Source: Marthasterias glacialis (lineage: Eukaryota; Echinodermata; Asteroidea; Forcipulatida; Asteriidae). From it: a stretch of 64,000 nt of DNA. The translations under genes were made by a program, and so were the position numbers. Numbering within the stretch: position 1 is the first letter of the stretch; each line of letters starts with the position of its first letter. This document shows positions 1-11,230 of the stretch, piece by piece. Below the pieces are notes generated by a model. That model was not told where the DNA came from and searched no databases. It saw nothing but the letters and a program-made list of their open reading frames with translations. Location: contig OU452231.1 in NCBI GenBank assembly GCA_911728455.2, positions 8,214,963 to 8,278,962 on the forward strand, in the 5' to 3' direction.

Positions 1-1
1 G

Positions 2-99
<98 letters not shown>

Positions 100-101
100 G
101 A
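1..101. repeat. (GTT)n microsatellite
   Basis: About 33 uninterrupted GTT triplets open the window. It is a simple repeat with no coding context, and its left end lies outside the window. Confidence 0.98.
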
Positions 102-2529
102 TGTTTCAGCCAATCAGGATAAAGAACCAGGGAGAGGTGTGTCACAATATGAAATAGAACTCGACAGCGAAAACAGTCTTTACGGTCTTTATGAAATAAG
201 CCCTTAGTTGCAATGAAAATAGTGGTGCTGTATAGAAGTCAAATCACTGGTGCGATGTTAAGAGCAGTAGAATGAGCTAGGGATAACGTTACGATGGTAG
301 GGGTTACGTTTAGTGTGTGGGGTAGGCTGTTGAAGAATAACATTGCCATGTGTGTAGGGGAGAGTAAGGTAGGGTGTCAAGTGGGATAGGGTATAATGTT
401 ATAATAGGCTATAGTGTCAAAAGTACAGGTAAGGCAGCGGTATACAAGGTTAACAATTATGTAAGGGAGTTCATGTGAGTACGGACACAATTAAATGTGT
501 ACTAGAAGCTAGTGTGATAATTGTGTATGATACTGATAGGCCAGCGTGCGCTCGAATTCGCTCCCCCGCGGAGTCCTATAACAAAAGGGAAGTGCAAGAA
601 CAAAATTGGTCCCCACGGGGAGATTTCTAAAGAGAACGATGCTCCACTAGGAAATTTGTGTACAAAGTCTTTGAGAAGATATTAAACAGGGACAAATGAA
701 AGAACAATAGAGGTTTCCACAGCTAGAGAGATGCACACATTTTGAGAATGTGTTGTAACGAGTGTTTAGGTAAGGTGTGGGTATAACATTCTTATGTTCA
801 ACTGCTTAGTAAAAGTGTGAAGGGGTTTAGGATGGGGGTAGTATGTGTGTAGGGTTACAGCAAAACCAATTTAAAGACGCTTCTATTTACAGGCTTAAGG
901 CCTACCTTTAAAACAAATTAAGCCAAGGCTGTGATTCCAGCCATACTTCTTGGGAGATTAAGAGTAAATCATTTATGGATTAAATCCATCTGGTATGTAA
1001 GAAAACTTGAGCACACTATATTTGCTCGACACCCACGCAACAAAAAAAACTAATTAGCTGAAACTGTTATTGGGTCAACGCATCTTCAACGTAAAGACGC
1101 CATTCTTCAATCTGTGATGGTTTTTGACCTTCAGATATACAAGCAACCTTAAAACAGTCTTGATAACAAATTTTTAATTGAAACAGATGGTAACTTTAAT
1201 TCCAAATCTATAATAAAGTAAGTATTAAAAAAACTAACGTTATGACACATCGTTTGTTTTTACAAGAGAATTCCTCTCCTCTAGTTTTCCAAAACTTTGT
1301 TTTTTGTTTTTTAAACAACTTGATCAGTAACTATGTATACCACTTTACATAAGAAATATTTCCTTCGAAACAATGTCAAGTGTCCCTAAAACTGAGTTTA
1401 TATTTTGCTTTGCATGATGAACTTGCCATAGGCGCGAGTACGGGCCAAGGGGCAGGGGCAACCCCAACCCACAACCCCAACCCCAACCCCCGCAAATAAA
1501 AATAAAATAAACAATCTGGCTAAAAAGTTGGTTTTTCCCCAATTTGGGGTTTTCTCATCTAAAACTGAGCATTTCTTCATCGTCTTCTCTATACACAGGT
1601 TATCTTCATAGGGTTACAGTATTTGTCAATTTTGAGGATTCCTTCGTACCATTGCCAGAAAGTTTTAAACAAAATAAATATTCTTTGTAAACGTTAACAT
1701 TTACCATTGTTACAATACCGCGAATTTTGCTTTGTACACGTGCGGGCTTTGGTTGAGCGAACCAATTTCTTTAGAGTCGTTTGAGTATTGGTGTGAACTC
1801 TGAACCAGTTGCCTCAACCAAAACAGTCGATCCTTTGAAACATAAATGCCAACATAAATAATCAAAATGTTTTCGGAAAACCCGCAGTTTTCGGGTTGTA
1901 TAGTATTTTATATTTAGTGTAAGGATTTTTTTCTACGATGATGTCATGAAAGTCATTTAATAATAATAGCGATCAAATAAATGGCGCTTATCCGGAAACC
2001 CGATAAAGGCGCTCACACAAAACAAGAAGTTTGAATACAACATTCAAGCTCAGAGTCATAAATTGTAGAGACTAAATCGAGATTTGTAAAGAGAAACACC
2101 GAGCAGAAATTATCTATGCATGCATAAAAACAAATTGCCTCTTAAATGTCAGCATTTTCATTGAAACGTTGCAGAAATTTTGACTCATAACCGATCTTAT
2201 GTGTACCCATCATTTACGGAATTAGCATTGCCCAATGGAAGCAATCGAGGCCTTGAAGACCATTATGAGATTTTGCTGCTGGAATTTGCAGTGTCCTTTT
2301 TCGTTTGAATTGCACTGATTTTTTGTCTGTCAGGTTAAAAGGAGGAATAACCTGAAACGGCAAATGCATCTTTTCAAGTATTTTTGTTTCACGGGTAGAG
2401 GCTTGCACCACTTCTTTAATTTGTTATTAGTATTAAGATTTTTTGTTAATGCTTAACTCAAACTCTTGAACCAGAGGCAGGAAAAACTTGCAATTACTTG
2501 TGTACTCTTATCAATTTTGAAACATTGTA
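102..2529. other. Intergenic, no gene seen
   Basis: AT-rich sequence with only short chance reading frames. The only local feature is a C-rich stretch near 1460-1491 made of A-plus-CCCC steps. I see no exon-like block with flanking splice sites. Confidence 0.6.
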
Positions 2530-2868
2530 TTTGCGATAACACCATGTAAATGAGTAGGATTTGAAACTTTGCATGTTGGAGATACAATCTAGTAAGGTTT
2601 GTGGTAACACCATGTACATGAGTAGAATTTTTAACTTTGCATGGTGAGGACACAGTCTAGTAAGGTTTGCGGTAACACCTTGTTTATAAGTAGGATTTGA
2701 AACTTTGCATGGTGGAGATACAATCTAGTGAGGCTTGCGGTAACACTTTGTACATGAGTAGGATTTGAAACTTTGCATGGTGGAGATATAATCTAGTAAG
2801 GTTTGCGGTAATACATTGTACATGAACAAGATTTGAAACTTTGCATGGTGGAGATACAATCTGGTAAG
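2530..2868. repeat. 68-bp tandem repeat, five diverged copies
   Basis: Five head-to-tail copies of a roughly 68-bp unit. Each contains a block resembling TTTGCGGTAACACC, then GATTTGAAACTTTGCATGG, then GATACAATCTAGTAAG. Copies differ by a few substitutions. The same blocks form the outer part of the fold-back element at 5459-5652, so this array looks derived from that mobile family. Confidence 0.85.
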
Positions 2869-5090
2869 ATGAGTTGTCAATATTGGCATGGTGATCGGTA
2901 TTGTGACGTCACACTTTGCTTAGCAATTAAGATTGATACACATCTTAAGAGCAATCTGTTAGTCCTTTGTAAAATCTGGCCCATCATGCGTGAGCTTCTT
3001 ACTCTAACAAGAATTGTCAGAATTGACCCTCAGAAGTGTCCGTGATGGGCCACTCTCAATTCCGCGTCACTATGACTCATTTTTTTTTAGGTCAGTGTGA
3101 CCCAGAATCTGAGTAAAAAAAACTCAAGGTCTGGGTCATGTTGACCAAGAAGGAGAAGAAAAATACGGGTCATGCTTCCTCGGAAATTAGCATGGCCCAT
3201 ACGGACCCTTCTCCAGGTCAATTGTGGGACGGCAAATTAGCCGTGTATTAAAAGCCGTGTTACAAGTTATAAGTTCCTTATGTAGGTTTCTGTGGTGACT
3301 GATTGGAGCAGTCCAGCTAATGTGTGTTATATGTCTATGAGCTAAGTAACATTTGTTAATTTACACAAACTGTTCACCAGTCTGGTTGCCGTGGTTTATC
3401 TTTAATAAAGGTGATTCGTCTTGTTTATCTGTAGAGTTTTCTGCTTGTGAGCTTAGCATAATTCGCAAGCTTACAAAACAGCGGAGTTCCACAGGATGCC
3501 TAATTGAGACTGCTTCCTGTTTATTGGCAGCTTAGAGTAAATGTTGACAGGCCTGGGTGTTTTCATCGTGAGTGGTTGGAGTAGTTTCTTACGGCTTCCA
3601 AATAGTGACACCTTATTATCATAGCTACATTGTAACTTTAAGTTTTGTATAAGTCTCTTGTGAAAGATTCAAATGCGTTTCCGTCACACTGGTAATTCAA
3701 ATGTGTTAAAAAGCACTACTGCTGGTGTATTGTTTTTAGCGTTGAGGCATTGGAGTGGAGACCCGACACAAGGTCTCCCCAGCGATGGGGATGTTGAGAA
3801 GGTATGACCGTGGAGATGACCATAAATCTCCTACTCCCATGGTAATGACTAAGGTGTCGGTTTTTATCTATGATCTAACTATTATTAGGGGGGCCCAACA
3901 AGCTCAACGTCAAGGGGACTGTAAATCCCTGGATTTAACTCCTACGTCAAAGGTACTTTTTTAGTTAGTTCAAGGCGTTTGCGGTCAAATGGAGCGAGAG
4001 AAAAACGAACTGTGGGATTTGTTGAAGGATTATAAAGGCACTGGTGAACTTCTGCCATGCTTAAAGCTAAATCGTCTCCATTGGTTGCTATTTTTACTCA
4101 TAAATCTGAAGAGATCAAACTTTCCGTTGATTGTTGGAGTTGCAAGAGAGGAGACCGCGATTTGCCCACAATGTATAAGCCATGGGTTCCCCGTCCACCG
4201 TCCATGTTCATTAACACATGTCATTTGGAGGACAATGACCCCAAAATGTTGTATTCCTATTTATTATACAAATTTATGTTCATGAGGAAACATTGGATAA
4301 ACCTTGATCGGTTTCTTATGGTCAAAGACCGTATCTTCATCATTCGTTTTCTCGTCAATGGAGCTTAGTTAATTGTTACATTGGGTATTTTTTCTAGAAA
4401 GATAAGCTGCTAGCAGGGTATACAAGGTTTTGCCATGGGGATCTATAGCATGATGAAACGAACAGAAAGTTTGTTTTCTAAATGGGCTTCAGGCATTGGT
4501 CGAATCCATTTTAAAAACCATGATATTTCATCGCTCTTTCTGTAATAGGGTATAAAATATAATAAATTCTGTTTTGAATTAAACCATTTTTTGCATGAAA
4601 AATAAGTACACAGTGTACTTTCTATAGTCGACACTATTTATTTATTTATTTATTTTTATTATTGTTTTTCTTCTAATTCTTCTTTGCATTCAATCTGTTT
4701 GTTTATTTATTTATTTATTTTTTTCTTCTTCTTCTTTTCCTTTTTTAAAAATTGTATTTCGTTCATTTTTTTTTCTTCTTCAAAATCGCTGTTATCTGGA
4801 ATAGAGAGCCCAAACTTATTAGCATTTAAAAAAAAGAAGATCAAATAACGGAAAGTGTCCGGCATAACGCATTGCAGAACCATGACTCTTGTGCATCAGT
4901 TAAAAAAAATGCGATCCAAATTAATCCTTCACTTATAACAATCACCGGAACAGCATGATGTCACAGGTCAAAATTCTACCTCCATGGTCAATAAACCGTC
5001 ACTCGACATCCTGTGTATAACTCGTGCAAATAAAGCTTTCAAACCAGCCCTACTAAACATAGCCTTCCGTGACCAAGACAAGCCACACAC
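2869..5090. other. Intergenic, no gene seen
   Basis: Contains an imperfect inverted repeat at about 3090-3146 around a run of A, and T-rich TTTA/TTC stretches at 4630-4790. Open frames around 3989-4368 overlap on both strands, lack splice context and resemble no family I know, so they are not annotated. Confidence 0.5.
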
Positions 5091-5093
5091 AAC

Positions 5094-5101
5094 GATAAAA
5101 G
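5094..5101 (+). promoter_or_regulatory. TATA-like box, gene A
   Basis: GATAAAAG lies about 70 bases before the splice donor of the probable leader exon of gene A. Its position relative to that exon parallels the clear TATA box of gene B. This is inference from position and composition only. Confidence 0.35.
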
Positions 5102-5124
5102 AAGACCTGTTGAGCTGAATACGA

Positions 5125-5170
5125 GTAGACTATATTCAGAGATCACTTCGGATTCAACAAGTTTAACAAG
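5125..5170 (+). other. Probable untranslated first exon of gene A
   Basis: The segment ends in AACAAG followed by a strong donor GTAAGT at 5171. The next acceptor on the + strand, a pyrimidine-rich tract ending CAG at 6130, opens the coding exon 22 bases before the ATG. Gene B has the same arrangement. The 5' boundary is estimated from the TATA-like box. Confidence 0.45.
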
Positions 5171-5458
5171 GTAAGTCTTGAAACCCGAAGCATGGAGACT
5201 GTTGCAGTTTTTTGTTTTTTTTGCTTATGTTTATTCATTTAGTGGAATTTCGGAATGCGGACTCCATTGGAAAGTTTTTGACACATGAAGAAATTAATAA
5301 AAGTTTAACAAGATTGTTCGTCGGTAAGCAAAGACAGCTGGGACATCACATGGGGGCATAATATTGTTGTTATCGTTTTAGTTATTATACAATGGTGCGC
5401 TTAGTTAAACTTAGTTAGTGCGCCTAGAAAAAAACTTAATGGAAGTAAGTCATGTATC

Positions 5459-5652
5459 AAAATATCCGTGATCTAGTGAGTTTTGCGGTAACACCATGTG
5501 GAAATCTCTAATGAGTTGGGATGGTTCTGAAAAGAACCGATGGTTTTCAGAACCATCCCAACTCATTAGAGAATTCCACATGGTGTTACCGCAAAACTCA
5601 CTAGATTGTATTCCCACCATGCAAAGTTTCAAATCTTACTTAAAATATCCGT
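5459..5652. mobile_element. Fold-back element with about 70-bp arms
   Basis: A near-perfect inverted repeat. The left arm runs from about 5471 (CTAGTGAGTTTTGCGG...) to about 5535. The right arm returns from about 5545 to 5607, with a short loop around GAACCGATGG. The copy is bracketed by the direct repeat AAAATATCCGTG at about 5459 and 5641, consistent with a target-site duplication or a duplicated edge. Its outer sequence matches the 68-bp tandem unit at 2530-2868. It lies in the leader intron of gene A. Confidence 0.75.
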
Positions 5653-6151
5653 GCTCGATAATTAAGGGTACAATTTTAATATAGCACATCGAGTGTTTGC
5701 AAAATGGATCAGTAAACATTCTTTGGTGTTGTGCAAACCCAAACAACCTGTTGTGTACTAATTGGTAATGAGCTTTAACATGGTCAGTTCAAGCATGGTT
5801 CAAATATGTAGGCCTACACGTAGGAAATGGATATACAAGAGCTTTTCAGGTGTGTTTCTGAACTTTGTTCTATTTCCTTGAGCCATTGTTTAAACATTGA
5901 TCAACATACCAAGACGTGACCTAGACTAGCAAGAAACATCATTGGCCCTCTCAGACTCAACAAGGGTTTATCGCTTCTCCAACTCGGGGGACGTACACTG
6001 CATCGATGAGTGGTTGGACAATTCGTTTTGGCAGTGGCGAACGTACGACCCAGTATTGAGAGACCAGAGGACAGTATTTTGGTATCATTTTAAACTTTAA
6101 ACTGTTGGAAATTTTCATTTTATTCTTCAGGAGTTGCCCTCGAGTCACAAA

Positions 6152-9100
6152 ATGAAGCCTATTGGAATTACAGCAATGATCTTCGTAGCAGTCTTATGCT
6201 ATTCCCTGTTTGTCTCAACGAATGCAGCGGTTCCATTGACATGTAAGTACTCTTCTCAAGTAAAAATGAGTTTAAATTGTTGACATTCGAGGTTTTCTAC
6301 TATTGCTAACGGTACATGGTTAGTAAAGATTATTAAAAAAGGTGCGAGAAAAAAAGTTCCCGAATACTCAGTTCTTAGTTTGGGTTTACAAAGGCGAATT
6401 AAGCTTCTTTTCTTATTTCTCGAAAGAGCGACCACCAAATCTGATGAAATGGTCTCAGGTTTTAAAGTTGTACTGTGAGTTTTTTGCAAACTATATAGAC
6501 CATGTGACCTGTGACATCACATGTTTACAAAAGAGCCACAGAGCCTGGACTTCCTACAGGCATGATTTGTACATTGTTGCCAGTAGCTCAAAAGAGGAAA
6601 ACATTAAATCTTGCATTTTATGAAATATGCACTGGACGATTTTGATCATTTTTGTTATATGAAGAAAGGCACATCTCAAAACTTGTACAGCTGTTATTTT
6701 TACAACTCTTGAGTTTTAATATGTGGAATCTATGGTACAAACAATGAACTTTCCCATGTGACCTGAGTAGTATCTTGCCTGACAGAAAATGCCCTTGAAT
6801 ATACAGGGTCATTCATTTTGTAAACAACAGTTACGTGCGGTCTACGGAGGATAAACATGGATCTACTCTTACGAAAACCATATTATTGTCCGGAGTTTTG
6901 CATTCATAATCACTTTGTGACTTTGCAGAGCTTGCCTTGGGAACCTAGACATTCCTATCCGACACTTTCATAAAAAGCGTTCATGCTCACTAGTCCTTCC
7001 TTTGCAGAGATGGCAAAACTCTGCTCTTTTGGAGAATAACTGGTTTAACCAAATTATTCAAGTTTTCATAGGTTATAATTTTGTTCTCAAACAGTTATCA
7101 CTGAAAAACAGAAACAATGACTTAGAAAATATCATTTCAAAATATGCATTAAGATTAAGAATGGACAAAACAAAAGTGTAAAATAAAGGTTCCAGACGAA
7201 AGTTTTGTAGATATTTATAACAACTTGTTGAGACTCAAAAGGAATACACAATCATTTCTGATGATTTCCAATCAATTAGAAGTGTTTAAAAACGTCTTTA
7301 TTTTGTTCTTCCTTCACTGATTGTCAAGGGTCTTGTACTGTGCTTGACATATGGCAACAACCCTCTTTCAGATGTAAGACAGGAACGGATTCTTGTACGC
7401 TCAAGAGGTACGAGTGCGACTCCGTCCCTGACTGTGATGATATGTCTGATGAGGACCACTGTTCTTTCAAACATGCTGGTAAGCTGCTATGTTCTTCTTT
7501 CCAGACGTTACTTTTACACTATTTTTGTTCATATTCGTACAGGAATTTTTCGAAGTATGATTGACCGAAATTGGAAAAGACAAACATTTATTTAAAAAAA
7601 AAAAATCAATAAATAAATCTTCAATCAATCGTTCGCTCCGTAGCTGCGTGCTGAGCCTTACCACACGGATGCGGAAACCGCTTTGATGCCAAGGTAGAAC
7701 TGTTACCCACGCCGTCATACTTCATGTTCACTCCATACATACATGAACAACCTCGTCTGTTACACACCATTATGTCCGACGAGAACATTTTGAACCATTT
7801 TGTCCGACCCAGTGTGTTCGACAAACCATTAAGTCCAATACGATGTGTCCAACGAACTATTTTGTCCGACCCATGATATTCGTCAGACACAATGTGTCGA
7901 TTATAACATTTCGTCGGACACAATGTGTCAGACATAGTATTTCGTCGGACACAATTGGGCGGACATAAAGGTTCGTCAGTGTAGGATTTTAGTTCATGGC
8001 CCAATTTCTTAGAGCTGCCTAAGCACAAAAAAGTAGCTCAGCACAAACAAAATTATGCTTATCAGAATAAGGTTACCAGCCATAATAGCATGTCACATTA
8101 CAATCTGTAACTGGTATCTTGATTATTTTTGCACAATGTTCTGCTTAAGCAGCGCTATGAAATTGGGCCCTGTAGTCTGTGTACCAGACCAGCTGCATGC
8201 CGGTTGCACACAAAATGTGTAGTCTGTGACATCACATGTTTATATAATAGAGCCAAAGCGCCTGGACTTCCTGCAGGCATGATTTGTACACAGCCCAGTT
8301 GAAGAAAACACCTATTTGTTCGTATTTCACGGCACATCTTAAAACTTGTTTAGTTGTTACTTATATAACTCCTTAATTGTGCTGGAAATTATGACACAAA
8401 ATGTCAAACTTATCCATACAACCTGTGTAGTATCCTGCCTGCCAGAAAGGCCCTGGAATGTACAAGGTTACTCTTTTTGTAAACAAAGGTTACATTGTCT
8501 ATAAAAAATTGTGAGAACATACAACCTCCCTCCACAATCGCCTATAATTATACACTTCTGTCCTTAAAGCTAGCTCTGGAGGATTAATACCCAATGATCC
8601 CTAACATATGTAGTTTCCTTTGTCCTAAAAATAGTTATGACAGCAGTCCCGTTGTTTGCTACATTAGCATTGTCATGTACTTCAATATTGACTTTAGAAG
8701 GTCGTGCAGATGAAGTTAAGTGATATCTTGTTTGTACAGATTATGACCAGTGCAGTGAGTTCTCGTAGATACCGGCATTTTTAAAGGCACATCTTTCCCT
8801 TTGTCAAAACCGCGTTCTCTGATAGATTGAACAACTTTTGTATCATCATTCCAACGCCTCCCACACTCCCCATTGAACAGGAGAACCTCCTTTATTAAAC
8901 ATCAGGTTTTAGTCTCGCGAGATCAAAAATAATTGTTTTATTCATTTCTCAAAACCTATAACAATTCAAGCAACAAATATTTGAAGAAAACTGTTCCACC
9001 ATATCATTTTACACTATAAAATCTTATGTAAATCTGTGAACATTTATATTTACGACCTTAGCAATGTGCACACCATTCAAAAGCAAACATACTAGTATTA

Positions 9101-9399
9101 TTATATTAAACATTATTTTATACAAATAGATAAATAAAGTAAGTAAGACACAAAGGTGGAGAATAACAATAACCGAATAAAAATCATCATTTTGTTTTTT
9201 GTTTGTTTCCTCGACAGAAAGTTGTACCAAGGATTTTCTGAACAAGAAGACAGGGAACGGCGAGCCTCTCCAGAAGTTCCAATGTGACGATGGCATGTGC
9301 ATCTTAGGCTGCCAGCGATGTGATTTCAAGGTAGATTGTCTCGATGCTTCCGATGAAATTGGTTGCGGCGACAACGAACCCAAGCCGCCTTGTAATTAG
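6152..9399 (+). CDS. Gene A: secreted protein with two LDLa domains
   Basis: Three coding exons join in frame: 6152-6242, 7329-7478 and 9218-9399 (140 aa). Introns are phase 1 with donors GTAAGT and GTAAGC. The ATG follows an acceptor at 6130. Residues 1 to about 24 form a signal peptide with a hydrophobic core (AMIFVAVLCYSLFV), so the protein should be exported. Domain 1 (C33-C75) has six cysteines and the acidic DxxxDCxxxSDE calcium motif at residues 61-72. Domain 2 (C83-C130) has CDFKVDCLDASDE. Domain 2 carries an extra cysteine (C112), and the tail has another (C139), a likely extra disulfide. LDLa domains are calcium-dependent ligand-binding modules, but with no membrane anchor or enzyme domain the partner is unknown. 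I do not recognise a named orthologue. AATAAA at 9799 is the likely polyadenylation signal. Confidence 0.85.
6495..6835. repeat. Dispersed repeat, copy 1 (gene A intron 1)
   Basis: Shares about 300 bp with 8208-8495 in the same orientation. Matching blocks include TGTGACATCACATGTTTA, GCCTGGACTTCCTRCAGGC, GGCACATCT and the closing TTTTGTAAACAA. Identity is roughly three quarters by eye. Confidence 0.75.
7768..7981. repeat. Degenerate TGTCCGAC-type tandem repeat
   Basis: Repeated blocks such as TTTTGTCCGACCCA, TTTCGTCGGACACAATGTGT and variants recur about every 25-35 bases, some in inverted form. The open frame across it on the minus strand is a by-product of the repeat. Lies in intron 2 of gene A. 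Confidence 0.75.
7998..8172. mobile_element. MITE-like element with GGCCCAATTTC ends
   Basis: Starts GGCCCAATTTCTTAGAGCTGC and ends GCAGCGCTATGAAATTGGGCC, giving terminal inverted repeats of about 25 bp. The interior has AAGCACA-rich sequence. A related partial copy lies at 42718-42808. It is in intron 2 of gene A. Confidence 0.75.
8208..8495. repeat. Dispersed repeat, copy 2 (gene A intron 2)
   Basis: Partner of 6495-6835, same orientation. Both copies sit in introns that precede an LDLa exon of gene A. Confidence 0.75.
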
Positions 9400-9420
9400 A
9401 ACAACTACCACTTTCCTCCC

Positions 9421-9446
9421 GAGAGGGAGAGAGAGAGAGAGAGAGA
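9421..9446. repeat. (GA)n microsatellite in gene A 3' UTR
   Basis: A short run of GA dinucleotides 22 bases after the gene A stop codon. Confidence 0.9.
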
Positions 9447-9798
9447 TTTTGCAAACAGGTTAATTTAAAGACGTCATTAATATAATTTATTCACTAAGTT
9501 TTGTTGAATTAATTTTATTGTGTAATATCAGAAAATTTGTTGTACGGTCACACAATTACAAATCAAACTGTCAAGAATTCTGAAGAATTTTTGTGTGTGG
9601 TCGATTTGAGTGTAACATTGCCTTGTTTCGTATTATTTGTATTTTTATTTAATCGGTAGGGAATGAAAATCGTTTTAAATGTGTTTAAGGTTTTCGATTT
9701 TAAAGGGTTGTACGGCAGTATTTCGTTGTTTTAAAACGAGTTCATTTATTTATTTTAGCTGAGTGTTTAAGTTCATGAAAAACAAAATTAACATGGAA

Positions 9799-9804
9799 AA
9801 TAAA
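9799..9804 (+). terminator. Probable polyadenylation signal, gene A
   Basis: AATAAA, 400 bases after the stop codon at 9399. It is the first canonical hexamer downstream in this AT-rich 3' region. Confidence 0.5.
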
Positions 9805-9849
9805 TTGAAATGAGTTCTCATGATTTTATATACACTGTACAGGACATGT

Positions 9850-11043
9850 TTTATTTATTTTTATTTGTTTGTTTTTTTCAAATTTCGCTATTATAATTGT
9901 ATGTGCTTTATTTCTCACTTGCCCTCCAAGAGAACAGTAAAATTTTAATTTACTAGCATTTCCCTTTTTTTTTACGACTTAAACAGTATTTCATATGAAA
10001 TAGTTCTCATGACCAAAACATCAGCGTTTTCACTGAGCTTTGAAATTAAGATGTAATCTCTCTTACTTTGATCGTTTTCAAACTACACCACATAGTGACA
10101 TGAAACAGTGTATGGCTGTACATTCAAAATGAAAGGTGTGAATTTCAAATTCGTTCTCAAAAAACTGTGTCTCATCACAAGTTGGAGTGAAGACATCTCT
10201 GCAAACCTCATAGGGTGATAGTTGAGAGTGAGCAAAAAAGTAATGGACTTTTACAAGGTTTTAGATGTCTCCAAAATTTTTGAGTTAAAAAAAAACATTT
10301 TAGAGATTTAGTTGAATTTCAATTCTCAACCAATTTTATTAATAAAAGAGTTTCCCTTATTTTTTTATTCACTTTTTTGAATAATTGTTTTAAAAACACA
10401 AACAGTATTTAATAGACCACTTCCTGTTCAGATACTTCGTCATTACTAGTCATACTTATCTTGTTTTCAGTGCTACAGTGATACAAATAGAGGGATGAAA
10501 ATAGCATTTTTCATCTTTTTTAAATGCGTTTTAATAAATGAATCAATATGATTTGAAACTAGATATTATATTTCCAGAGAGCTTATTCGGTTAACTATAC
10601 GGAAAGTGCTTAGCATAATCGGGTTTCCACCTTAATTTCTTTATTTCTTTATTTTATTTTATTTTATTTTATTTTATTTATTTATTTATCTATTACTATT
10701 TTTTTTAAATAGTTTAGTTTTGCATAATGAGCCCCTCATTGGTCCATTGCCCATTAGTCTTTTACGGAAGACCTACAGCATTTCAAATGCCGAATTTCAT
10801 CTTAACTTTCGTATCAGCAATTTCCTGTTAAATTCTTTTGTAAAACATTCTAGAAAATGTTCGTCAAAAGACTTGATTTGTGGTATACATGTACATTTCA
10901 AACTATATGCGGTTGGAAGCTTTCAAGCCAATTGTATGGCCTTGTGACTTATCCAAACGACAACGCTGAAGAAAATTGCCTTTACACGGATCCGGCCACA
11001 TCTACTGGGGCAGCCGTCAACTCGGACTTGACTTTTAGTCGTC
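9850..11043. other. Intergenic, no gene seen
   Basis: AT-rich sequence with a (TTTTA)n-type simple repeat at about 10635-10690. No exon-like blocks were recognised. Confidence 0.55.
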
Positions 11044-11230
11044 AGGTGTTCGGGTGTAGCCCGAAAAACCTCTTGTTTTTGTTCGGTTTTAAGGTGTTCG
11101 GAGCAGCACTCAGAACACCTCTTCTTTTTGTTCGGTTTGTAAGTGTTCGGAGCAGCACTCGGAACACCTCTTGTTTTGTTCGGTTTGTAGGTGTTCGGAG
11201 CAGCACTCGGAACACCTCTTGTTTTGGTTC
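11044..11230. repeat. 48-bp minisatellite, each unit a hairpin
   Basis: Four copies of a 48-50-bp unit: AGGTGTTCGGAGCAGCACTC, then GGAACACCTCTTGTTTTG and TTCGGTTTGT. Within each unit AGGTGTTC and GAACACCT are reverse complements around a short loop. The frames open across it on both strands arise from the periodic sequence. Confidence 0.9.

Noticed and set aside
2530..2868. CRISPR-like array
   Set aside because: Units are contiguous 68-bp repeats without unique spacers, in animal DNA.
3989..4368. Overlapping frames of about 100 codons
   Set aside because: Two + strand frames and one minus frame overlap, none with a recognisable domain or splice sites.
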